Under the pieces are notes generated by a model. That model searched no databases and was not told the origin of the DNA. It saw only the letters and a program-made list of their open reading frames with translations. From Cytophagaceae bacterium (GTDB taxonomy: Bacteria; Bacteroidota; Bacteroidia; Cytophagales; Cytophagaceae), in assembly GCA_025454925.1 (NCBI GenBank), contig JALONM010000005.1, positions 62,001 through 126,000 on the forward strand: a DNA stretch of 64,000 bases, in the 5' to 3' direction. Numbering within the stretch: position 1 is the stretch's first letter; each line of letters opens with the position of its first letter. Positions 20,213-27,800 of the stretch are shown here, in pieces. Made by a program: the position numbers and the translations under genes.

Positions 20213-21406
20213 ATGCGTGCATGTATAATCATAGTGTCCATTCTTGCGATGGCCACCCAAGTGTCGGGGCAGTCCTCTTTTAAAGTAGTGGGGTATGTGG
20301 CAAATTGGATTAATCTGAATACATTTTCTAATACTTTTGATTTCAACAAAGTTACACACCTTAACCTTGCCTTTAAAAATCCGAATGCTGCGGGTGTATT
20401 CCCATCCATGACCCTTGGAGAAAAAAACCTGGTAACCAAGGCTCATCAGCAAGGAGTAAAGGTGTTATTGGCCATTGGTGGAGGAACCGTTTCGGGAGAT
20501 GCCAGCTGGATAGCCCGGTACGACGATCTTATGTCGAGCACCAAGGTAAGCGGTTTTGCTGGATCGCTTACCCGGTATTGCGTTGCCAACCAACTCGACG
20601 GCATTGATGTGGACTTGGAAGGAAATGCAATAGATGAAAACCTTTATGGCCCTTTCATCGAAGAACTTTACGATTCCTTAAAAAAAGAAAATAAATTATT
20701 GACCTGCGCCTTGTCTCAGGGATATGGAGGTAACAAAGTACCCTCCTATACCTTTTACTTTTTCGACTGGATAAATATCATGGCCTACGATGCTACTGGA
20801 CCTTGGGGATCGGAAGGTCATCATTCAAGCTATGCCTTTGCTGTTTCTAATCTCAATTATTGGAAAAACCGGGGATTACCGGCAAGCAAATGCATTCTGG
20901 GACTTCCCTTTTATGGGTATGGTTTTGGAGCGGCGTTTAATACCGGAGGCTATACCTACAAAGATCTTGTAGCAACCTACCCTGGGGCCGCAGAGAAAGA
21001 CACCATTGGTGCTACTATTTATTACAATGGGAAACCGAACATCCGGAGGAAAACCGAATTGGCCATGAATCAGGCTGGCGGAGTAATGATTTGGGAACTT
21101 TCACAAGATGCTTCGGGCGAAAATTCTTTACTTTCGGTCATTGCGGCCACAACGATGCTGAGCAGTACTGCAGAGTATCGCGAATCGTTTTCCTGGATGA
21201 TTTATCCGCAACCAGCCCAGGATTATATCCGGGTGCAAACTTCGCAAGCAAATTATTCAGTAGAACTCTGGAATGTCATGGGAGAGCTTGTATGGAGCGG
21301 CAAGCAAAGTGAAGAGATTCCTGTGCAACCATTGCCGGCAGGTACATACGTGCTGGTACTGGTCACTGAAACAGAACGCCACAGCCGTCGAATTGCCGTG
21401 CAATAA
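20213..21406 (+). CDS. GH18 chitinase with T9SS sorting domain
   Basis: Secreted glycoside hydrolase of 397 aa that should cleave chitin or related beta-1,4-GlcNAc polymers. The signal peptide spans about residues 1-19. The GH18 barrel follows, with VLLAIGGGT (about 84-92) and the catalytic motif DGIDVDLE (129-136, E136 the acid). The C-terminal 75 residues (IYPQPAQDYIRV..., LPAGTYVLVL) are a type A T9SS sorting domain, so export across the outer membrane by type IX secretion is expected. No separate chitin-binding domain is visible. The protein is compact for a T9SS chitinase. Confidence 0.93.
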   Translation: MRACIIIVSILAMATQVSGQSSFKVVGYVANWINLNTFSNTFDFNKVTHLNLAFKNPNAAGVFPSMTLGEKNLVTKAHQQGVKVLLAIGGGTVSGDASWIARYDDLMSSTKVSGFAGSLTRYCVANQLDGIDVDLEGNAIDENLYGPFIEELYDSLKKENKLLTCALSQGYGGNKVPSYTFYFFDWINIMAYDATGPWGSEGHHSSYAFAVSNLNYWKNRGLPASKCILGLPFYGYGFGAAFNTGGYTYKDLVATYPGAAEKDTIGATIYYNGKPNIRRKTELAMNQAGGVMIWELSQDASGENSLLSVIAATTMLSSTAEYRESFSWMIYPQPAQDYIRVQTSQANYSVELWNVMGELVWSGKQSEEIPVQPLPAGTYVLVLVTETERHSRRIAVQ

Positions 21407-21435
21407 AGCAGGTATTCATTAGCCTGCCCCAGCAC

Positions 21436-22440
21436 CTAGGTCTTGGGAGGCAAGGTATTCAATGCCCCTTCTTTCAATGCATAACGACAAGCCTGGAGTT
21501 GTGAAAATGAACCTATACGCAGCAATACATCGATCAATTGTACCGCCACCACTATCATATCGACCCGCAAGGGGATCATTCCCGGAATAGCCAACCGTTC
21601 AGTTTTGTTTTTTTGCAGAAGTTCTTGCTTCATACGTTGAAAGGACTTCATATCGAGCTCATGAAAGGTACGATCCAACAACGAATACGAAAATTTTCGG
21701 TACGCCAATTCCATTTCGATCAGCGTATCGAAGGCCCCGGAAGAGCCTACCAGCGCGACTGGGCGATATGGAGTAAGTGCCTCCTGCAAGGGCTTCAGTT
21801 CCATTATAAGATACCGTTCCAGGCGTTGCATTTCTTCCGGCATCATGGGATCATGTGCCTGAAATTTTTCCATCAGGCGCAACCCTCCGATTTCAAAACT
21901 TCTTTTCCAAAAAATTTCCTGGGAAGTACCAATGATAAATTCTACGCTGCCCCCTCCTATGTCTACCACCAAGGACGGCTGAGAAGAAAGTACCCCCGAA
22001 GCTTTCACTCCTTCGTAAATCAAGGCAGCCTCTTCTTCCCCCTGAATAATACGGACCTCAAAATTTGTTCGTTCCTGAATAAGATCGGCCAGGTGTTGAC
22101 CATTTTTTGCCGATCGCATAGCCGATGTTCCTATAGCAAGGCAGCGTTGCACCTTCCAGGTTTGGCAAGTATGGTTAAATTCCTCCATGCAATGCAGCGC
22201 TCGTTGCATGGCCTCCTCTGTTATGTGTCCTTTTTCTATTCCACCTTTCCCCAATCCTACAAATACTTTTTCATCTACCACCACCTGAAATGGATTACCC
22301 GGTTTGGCGATGAGCAAATGAAAGGTATTGGTGCCCAAATCGGCAATGGCTATGAAGCCTTCAGGATGATGTTCTTCGCGCATATACATCGAATTATATT
22401 GGTATTGGCAGTATGCCAACGTATGTATAAAAGTAAGCAA
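21436..22440 (-). CDS. Ppx/GppA family phosphatase
   Basis: Exopolyphosphatase/guanosine pentaphosphatase-type enzyme of 334 aa, with the actin-like ATPase fold. The first phosphate-binding motif is IADLGTNTFHLLIA and the second VDIGGGSVEFIIG. The C-terminal HD-type extension of long E. coli Ppx is absent, as in the short-form family. The ATGs at 22389 and 22383 (MYMREEHHPEG) are also possible starts, since the first 17 residues are not family-like. Polyphosphate and pppGpp cannot be distinguished as substrate. Confidence 0.9.
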   Translation of the reverse strand: MLTFIHTLAYCQYQYNSMYMREEHHPEGFIAIADLGTNTFHLLIAKPGNPFQVVVDEKVFVGLGKGGIEKGHITEEAMQRALHCMEEFNHTCQTWKVQRCLAIGTSAMRSAKNGQHLADLIQERTNFEVRIIQGEEEAALIYEGVKASGVLSSQPSLVVDIGGGSVEFIIGTSQEIFWKRSFEIGGLRLMEKFQAHDPMMPEEMQRLERYLIMELKPLQEALTPYRPVALVGSSGAFDTLIEMELAYRKFSYSLLDRTFHELDMKSFQRMKQELLQKNKTERLAIPGMIPLRVDMIVVAVQLIDVLLRIGSFSQLQACRYALKEGALNTLPPKT

Positions 22441-22649
22441 AATCTCCGGCTCCGCCGTGTTGCAGCCATTTTACAAAAGCCGGCACAAATCTCCCGTAGG
22501 ACGATCTATAAAAAGGCTACTTGCTTGTTCACACAGGCCAGCCATAAGAACAATGCTGGAATACCCTCCTTCTATTTGTCTATAGTAAGGTGTGGGCATT
22601 TGTATACCAGAGAAATATCCTTATCATTGAGTATACAATTGAAAACAGT

Positions 22650-24188
22650 ATGAACACTTCAGAGAAGCTTCAACTATTGCAAGATAAAAATTCGCAAGCA
22701 GAGGCCGGTGGCGGAGCAGAGCGATTGGAGGCACAACATCAAAAGGGAAAGCTTAGTGCACGCGAGCGTTTGCAACTTTTGCTCGACAGCAACACCTTTC
22801 AGGAGATAGGAAAATTTGTTACCTCGCACCATTCCGAAATGGAAGATTTTTTAGGTGACGGCGTGGTAACGGGCTATGGGGCGGTGCACGGGAGATTGGT
22901 ATATGTATATTCTCAGGACTTTACCGTTTACGGAGGATCGTTGTCGGCGGCGCATGCCGAAAAAATTTGTCGCCTGTTAGATTTGGCGATGAAAAACGGC
23001 GCCCCCGTGATCGGACTCAACGACTCCGGCGGTGCGCGCATTCAAGAGGGTGTGGTATCGCTCGGAGGCTATGCCGATATTTTTTATCGCAACACCCGTG
23101 CTTCGGGAGTTATCCCGCAGCTATCGCTGATCATGGGCCCCTGCGCCGGAGGAGCGGTATATTCTCCCGCCCTTACGGATTTCATTATCATGGTAGAGAA
23201 CACCAGTTATATGTTTGTGACGGGACCCCAAGTGGTAAAAACCGTTACCCACGAAGAAGTGAGTGCCGAGGCACTGGGTGGAGCCACTGCGCATGCCAGC
23301 AAAAGCGGCATCGCACACTTTACCCGCGCCAACGATGCCGAAGCTATTGCCTTGATGCGAAGACTGCTGACCTACCTGCCGCAAAATTGCGAAGATGAAA
23401 CACCGGCCGTTCCCTACAACGCTGGTTCCGATGAGATAAGACCCGCCCTCAATCAAATCATTCCGGATCTTGCCACTCAGCCCTACGATATGAAAGAGGT
23501 GATTCATGAATTGCTGGATAGAGAAAGTTTTCTGGAAGTACATGCGGATTTTGCGTCTAACATGGTAGTAGGTTTTGGAAGACTTGCGGGGAAATCCATC
23601 GGCATTGTCGCCAACCAGCCTTCTGTATTGGCGGGCGTACTCGATATACAAGCCAGCACCAAGGCCGCGCGTTTTGTGCGCTTTTGTGATTGTTTCCGAA
23701 TTCCTTTGGTAGTGCTGGTGGATGTGCCGGGCTTCTTACCCGGAACACAACAGGAATGGGGCGGGATCATCAGCCATGGGGCAAAACTTCTTTATGCATT
23801 TTCTGAAGCCACCGTACCCAGAGTAACCGTTATTACACGCAAGGCTTATGGCGGAGCCTACGATGTAATGAACAGCAAACACATTGGTGCCGACCTTAAC
23901 TTTGCCTGGCCAACCGCCGAAATTGCTGTGATGGGTGCCAAAGGCGCTGCTGAAATCATTTACCGGAGAGAAATACAACACGCGTCCAATCCGGAAGCCA
24001 AACTGCAGGAAAAAATAGAGGAATACAATGAAAAGTTTGCCAACCCCTACGACGCGGCCTCCCATGGCTATATCGACGAAGTAATTCAACCGAGCCTTAC
24101 TCGCATGAAGCTGATTCAATCACTGGAAATGTTACAAAACAAAAACGATCACTTACCTAAAAAGAAACACGGAAACATTCCTTTATAA
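22650..24188 (+). CDS. pccB: Acyl-CoA carboxylase beta (carboxyltransferase) subunit, propionyl-CoA carboxylase type
   Basis: Biotin-dependent carboxyltransferase of 512 aa that moves carboxyl from biotin to an acyl-CoA, most likely propionyl-CoA. Both crotonase-like halves are present: the N-terminal acyl-CoA site (SGGARIQEGV, GPCAGGAVYSPALTDFI) and the C-terminal half (LVDVPGFLPGTQQEWGGII..., RKAYGGAYDVM). The biotin carboxylase and carrier subunit genes are not in the window. The start at 22650 matches the family N-terminus (KLQLLQDKNSQAEAGGG). Together with mce it suggests methylmalonyl-CoA metabolism. Acetyl-CoA remains possible as an alternative substrate. Confidence 0.9.
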   Translation: MNTSEKLQLLQDKNSQAEAGGGAERLEAQHQKGKLSARERLQLLLDSNTFQEIGKFVTSHHSEMEDFLGDGVVTGYGAVHGRLVYVYSQDFTVYGGSLSAAHAEKICRLLDLAMKNGAPVIGLNDSGGARIQEGVVSLGGYADIFYRNTRASGVIPQLSLIMGPCAGGAVYSPALTDFIIMVENTSYMFVTGPQVVKTVTHEEVSAEALGGATAHASKSGIAHFTRANDAEAIALMRRLLTYLPQNCEDETPAVPYNAGSDEIRPALNQIIPDLATQPYDMKEVIHELLDRESFLEVHADFASNMVVGFGRLAGKSIGIVANQPSVLAGVLDIQASTKAARFVRFCDCFRIPLVVLVDVPGFLPGTQQEWGGIISHGAKLLYAFSEATVPRVTVITRKAYGGAYDVMNSKHIGADLNFAWPTAEIAVMGAKGAAEIIYRREIQHASNPEAKLQEKIEEYNEKFANPYDAASHGYIDEVIQPSLTRMKLIQSLEMLQNKNDHLPKKKHGNIPL

Positions 24189-24190
24189 GT

Positions 24191-24652
24191 ATGAAAAAAA
24201 TCCTTTTCCTCGGTCTGATGAGCTTAGTCAGCGTAGCTTCAATTGCTCAAACGCTTGTACAACGTTTTGATTTTTACAACATCGAACACTACGAGAATGG
24301 CAACGTGAAAGCTTTGTTAAGTGCCTTGGAAAATGGCAACATCAGCACCCTGGCTGAAAATCTTGCCGATACCAATGGGGTGGACCTGGAACTGGTAAAA
24401 CAAACCTGCAGCCGCAACTTCAGCGTTTTGCGCTGGAGCCAAGAAGAACACATCCGTCACGTGCATCAACCCGGTGTAAATCCGGCGAATGGGCAATACT
24501 GGATTGAACGCACTTATTATGCTAGCGAAGGTAAATCCTACCCTCACCTGCTACAGGTTCGATTGGTCATGGACCGATACTATCGAATCAAGAATGTGTT
24601 ATTTTTTGAAAACGAAAAAATCATCCGACGCGAAGTACTTTTGCGCCGATAA
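24191..24652 (+). CDS. Hypothetical exported protein
   Basis: Protein of 153 aa with a signal peptide (MKKILFLGLMSLVSVASIAQ) starting 2 bp after the pccB stop, so probably co-transcribed. The mature part (about 133 aa) is mixed alpha/beta by eye, with one Cys (KQTCSRNF) and a basic C-terminus. I do not recognise a family. Confidence 0.7.
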   Translation: MKKILFLGLMSLVSVASIAQTLVQRFDFYNIEHYENGNVKALLSALENGNISTLAENLADTNGVDLELVKQTCSRNFSVLRWSQEEHIRHVHQPGVNPANGQYWIERTYYASEGKSYPHLLQVRLVMDRYYRIKNVLFFENEKIIRREVLLRR

Positions 24653-24661
24653 GCAAACCTC

Positions 24662-25003
24662 TCAGGAATTCAACACCTCTTTGAGTTCCTGATACTGAAT
24701 ATCGAAATGTGATTGATGATAGACGCAGCGACCTTGACGGATCACAAGCACCTGCGGCGATTGATGCTCTACATAAAACATGGTAGCAATTTTATTGGAA
24801 ATACTCCGGTACGCCAAGAGATCGAGGTAATAGGCATCTACCTGCTTAAAATCTTCGGCGCTCCACTTGCGCTCCAGGCGGTCGAGCGCCGCTCCTGATA
24901 TACTACAGCGTGTGCTGTGTTTGTAAATCACGACCGTTTTTGCCGCAGAATCTTGCTTTATTTTTTCGAGCGTAGATTCTTCTGTTAACTCTATCCAATC
25001 CAT
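24662..25003 (-). CDS. ytxJ: Bacillithiol system redox-active protein YtxJ
   Basis: Thioredoxin-like protein of 113 aa, proposed to reduce bacillithiol-protein mixed disulfides. The redox motif is HSTRCSISGAAL with a single Cys at position 33, as in the YtxJ (DUF2847) family, and QSPQVLVIRQGRCVYHQSH is the cis-Pro region. Its presence suggests that the organism makes bacillithiol, which is known in Bacteroidota. The gene converges with the hypothetical gene to its left. Confidence 0.88.
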   Translation of the reverse strand: MDWIELTEESTLEKIKQDSAAKTVVIYKHSTRCSISGAALDRLERKWSAEDFKQVDAYYLDLLAYRSISNKIATMFYVEHQSPQVLVIRQGRCVYHQSHFDIQYQELKEVLNS

Positions 25004-25074
25004 TTAGCAACATTTAGTAAGAATTCAACCTCGTGAATTCTTTTCTACAACAACTACCAAGCGGCTAAAGTTCC

Positions 25075-26388
25075 TTATTTGCCTGCACGTACTTTTTCGA
25101 AGCCTCTGGCAGCTTCAAACTGAGGCTTAATTACCACTTTGCCTTTAGCGTTGATATAGCCATAGTATTTACCTAATTTTACCGGAGCCAATCCGTTTGA
25201 GAAATTTCCTGCATCGTCAAATTTAGGTTTAATTAAAAAACTTCCATCGGGACGAATGTAGCCGTACTTAATTTTAGAACCTTTCATGACCGACACCACC
25301 GCTATTCCATTGGAAAAACTCATGGCATTCTGAAACTGTGGTTCAATTACTACCTTACCGCTGCGATCAATAAAACCATACTTGCCATCTATCTGAACGG
25401 CAGCCATTCCTTCTTTATAACTTTGCACATAGCCGAATTTTCGGTTGAATACGAATTTGCCTGTTGTATCGACGAAGGCGCTCTTAGCCGTTATGGATTT
25501 GGCATTGAAGGTAATGGCGGCAAAGCCTTCTGAAAATTCCTCCACCCCATCGTAAATGGGAAGCAAAATAATTTTACCTTCTTTGTTAATGATACCAAAG
25601 GTTCCGTCGTCGGATTTTATTTCCGAAAATCCTTTTATAAATTTTAGCGGCTGATAGCCAATCCCTGTAAGCTCAATCAATTCCAAGCCCTTTGTATCGA
25701 TCAGAAAAATTTTACCATCGCGGATGGCAGAGGAAATGCCTTCGTTGAAACCTGAGGCTTTCAGGTACTTGGCAGGGATTTGCAAATTCCCCTCTGTATT
25801 CATAAAGCCCAATTTATATTCGCTGGTAGTAGCAGCGTCGTTGGGAACCAGCACTTGCAGCACTCCTTCGTGAAAGAAGGGATAATCGAGGGAGGCGCCG
25901 AGGGTTTTGCGCCAGTAATATTGAAAAGGAATTTTTATTGTTCCTTCGCGATTGACAAAAGCAACCCGGTTGTCTTTCACGAGTGCCGCCAATCCTTCCG
26001 GTCCAAAATTTCCAGTCAGGTCGTATTCTGGCTTAACCAAGAAATTTCCACTTACATCAATAATGCCCCATTTTTTTCCAATGGCTACCGCCGCATAGCC
26101 ATACTGGAAGCGCAATGCCTGATCGAACTGATGCGGAATGACAATGGAACCTTGGAGGTCGGCATACCCATATTTTTTATCCTTGAGCGAAATAGCCCGT
26201 TTATCTTCAAAACTGATGTAATCAGCCTGACTGGGGAATTCGCTTAATATAAATGCTCCTTGTTTGTTCACGCACTTCCATACACCCTGGTGTAAAACGG
26301 GGGCATATTCTATCACATCCTGAGCACGCAATGTCACTGACACTACCATGCTAGCAATCAAGGCGAAGGCGGCCACTACTTGTTTCAT
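25075..26388 (-). CDS. WG-repeat-containing exported protein
   Basis: Protein of 437 aa with a signal peptide (FALIASMVVSVTLRAQ), followed by about ten WG-type repeats of roughly 35-45 residues, e.g. KKWGIIDVSGNFLVKPEYD, KYGFIDRSGKVVIEPQF and YYGYINAKGKVVIKPQF. The repeats are more regular than in the two WG proteins at 15.7-18.9 kb. The protein probably forms an extracytoplasmic beta structure. Function unknown. Confidence 0.88.
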   Translation of the reverse strand: MKQVVAAFALIASMVVSVTLRAQDVIEYAPVLHQGVWKCVNKQGAFILSEFPSQADYISFEDKRAISLKDKKYGYADLQGSIVIPHQFDQALRFQYGYAAVAIGKKWGIIDVSGNFLVKPEYDLTGNFGPEGLAALVKDNRVAFVNREGTIKIPFQYYWRKTLGASLDYPFFHEGVLQVLVPNDAATTSEYKLGFMNTEGNLQIPAKYLKASGFNEGISSAIRDGKIFLIDTKGLELIELTGIGYQPLKFIKGFSEIKSDDGTFGIINKEGKIILLPIYDGVEEFSEGFAAITFNAKSITAKSAFVDTTGKFVFNRKFGYVQSYKEGMAAVQIDGKYGFIDRSGKVVIEPQFQNAMSFSNGIAVVSVMKGSKIKYGYIRPDGSFLIKPKFDDAGNFSNGLAPVKLGKYYGYINAKGKVVIKPQFEAARGFEKVRAGK

Positions 26389-26565
26389 ACAATGATTGTT
26401 TTATTTTTCCTTTTATGTTTCCTGCTAAAGTCAACTGTATAGCACACCTGATTTGAGCGTTGGAATATACTAATTTGGTTTGATAGTAAAAATCAATGAT
26501 TGGCTGGAATTAACATGGATTGCATCTGTTGAACATGAAAAGGTATATTGCAGGTTGCGGGGATG

Positions 26566-26634
26566 ACCGGCCATGAATCTACGATCCATAAATTTTTTCC
26601 ATCGTGCGCTTCGCTTCAATATAGAAAAACCGGT
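26566..26634 (+). repeat. 69-nt dispersed element, copy a
   Basis: Bounded by ACCGG...CCGGT. Inside are a near-perfect hairpin (ATGAATC-TAC-GATCCAT) and the conserved segment CCATCGTGCGCTTCGCTTC. Two further copies of exactly the same length lie at 48659-48727 and 58901-58969. Confidence 0.75.
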
Positions 26635-26709
26635 TTAAAATAGCCGGATTAGCCTTGATTATAGCTCCCTTTACGCGAGAAATTCAGTTTTTCAGTTCGA
26701 CCATTTTTC

Positions 26710-26830
26710 GCGTGAGGGATAGAGCGTAAAGCCCGCAGTGGTGGCGTTCATAGCGCCACCACGAGGACTTGCAGCGATAGCCCGACCCAAGTGCCGTGGC
26801 GCCTTTGGCGCCACCACGCAGGGGCACGCC
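26710..26830 (-). repeat. GC-rich dispersed element A, copy 1
   Basis: Conserved blocks on the minus strand: GGCGTGCCCC, GGGTCGGGCTATCGCTGCAAG and GGGCTTTACGCTCTATCCC, ending TCACGC. Between them lie two hairpin slots, GTGGCGCC-AAA-GGCGCCAC and GTGGTGGCG...CGCCACCAC. Each slot contains a 17-mer of 7-3-7 symmetry (26797-26813 and 26742-26758). Confidence 0.8.
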
Positions 26831-26933
26831 ATAATGGAAGTCTTGAATTTGAGTATGAAGGGAGAAAAATCAGGATTTAAAAGTGGTAGCCGAACTTATA
26901 GGAATCAATTTGCAAGAGTGGTAATAAAAAATA

Positions 26934-27746
26934 TTATTCGTTTAATTTTTTATTCATCTCTCCTACCACCACATCCATTTCGCGGGCGGCCTCCAACAAT
27001 TTGTGCTGTATGTTTTTTTGCTCTTCGGGATTTTTTTCTTCTTTCAGCAATTCCAGCAATCCCATGATGCGCGCCAAGGGTCCGCGCACTTTGTGGGAAT
27101 TCATATAGGCATATTGATTGAGTTGAATATTGCGTTCCATAAGCTCGGAGGTGCGCTGGGAAACGGTTTTCTCCAGGGAATCGTTCAGCGCTTCGATATG
27201 ACTTTCATAAAACTTATTGATGCTCACAAGTGCCAGCACGCACAAATTAATGAGCAGGTACATAATCGTGTAAGCGGTAATGAAGGAGACTGAGCCTAAA
27301 ATTTTCAAATTGGTTTCCGAAAGCACTTTGCCGGAATTCATTTTAACAGGAATAAAAATCGCAAGAAACAAATGAAACAGTACCAAGGCAAAGAATAGCT
27401 TGCGTTCGCGAACGTAATCGAAAAAAAGGTAAGGAAAAATGGAATAAGCTACGGCCGCCAACGGAAACCAAAAAAAATGAACCTCGGGCACATCGCCCCA
27501 GAGGGTGGGCAAAAGCAAAGAAAATACACCGGGTGAAAGGCACAATATGATTTTGGCAAGCACCAGGTGATTGGATCTACTCAGACCATATGCTACCAGC
27601 ATACAAACCAGGTTGAGGCTCAACCGAAGTATGGTTGTAAAATCTTCAAACAAGATGGTATGTATGACCGCCAGTATAGACAGAAAAATCAGAATCTTAC
27701 TGGTTCGCTGAACGAGCTTGGCGGTGCGTACTTCTAATGGACCCAT
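26934..27746 (-). CDS. Membrane histidine kinase-like protein lacking an ATPase domain
   Basis: Protein of 270 aa with about six membrane helices (residues 18-175), a coiled coil (LNDSLEKTVSQRTSELMERN) and a HisKA-like dimerisation helix pair with an intact phospho-acceptor box (NSHKVRGPLARIMGLLELL). It then ends at about residue 270, where a HATPase_c domain of about 110 residues would normally follow. It therefore could not phosphorylate itself, but might be phosphorylated in trans or act as a regulator. The stop is followed by AT-rich intergenic DNA, and no ATPase fragment was seen downstream. Confidence 0.8.
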   Translation of the reverse strand: MGPLEVRTAKLVQRTSKILIFLSILAVIHTILFEDFTTILRLSLNLVCMLVAYGLSRSNHLVLAKIILCLSPGVFSLLLPTLWGDVPEVHFFWFPLAAVAYSIFPYLFFDYVRERKLFFALVLFHLFLAIFIPVKMNSGKVLSETNLKILGSVSFITAYTIMYLLINLCVLALVSINKFYESHIEALNDSLEKTVSQRTSELMERNIQLNQYAYMNSHKVRGPLARIMGLLELLKEEKNPEEQKNIQHKLLEAAREMDVVVGEMNKKLNE

Positions 27747-27800
27747 GGTCGAAAAAAACAGTCACTGACCAATAATGGGCCAGTGACCAATGATGACTAC

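Larger units (their letters stand above)
26389..26933. other. Repeat-bearing intergenic region
   Basis: A 545-bp gap between two minus-strand genes. It holds one copy of the 69-nt element (26566-26634) and one copy of the GC-rich dispersed element (26710-26830). Short frames across these repeats are not credible genes. Confidence 0.6.

Noticed and set aside
19997-20452. 151-aa minus-strand frame overlapping the chitinase start
   Set aside because: Its right half is antisense to the chitinase signal peptide and barrel; the rest lacks any coding signature.
21538-22653. 371-aa plus-strand frame opposite the Ppx/GppA gene
   Set aside because: Antisense to a clearly conserved gene; composition is His/Phe/Gln-rich, as expected of a shadow frame.
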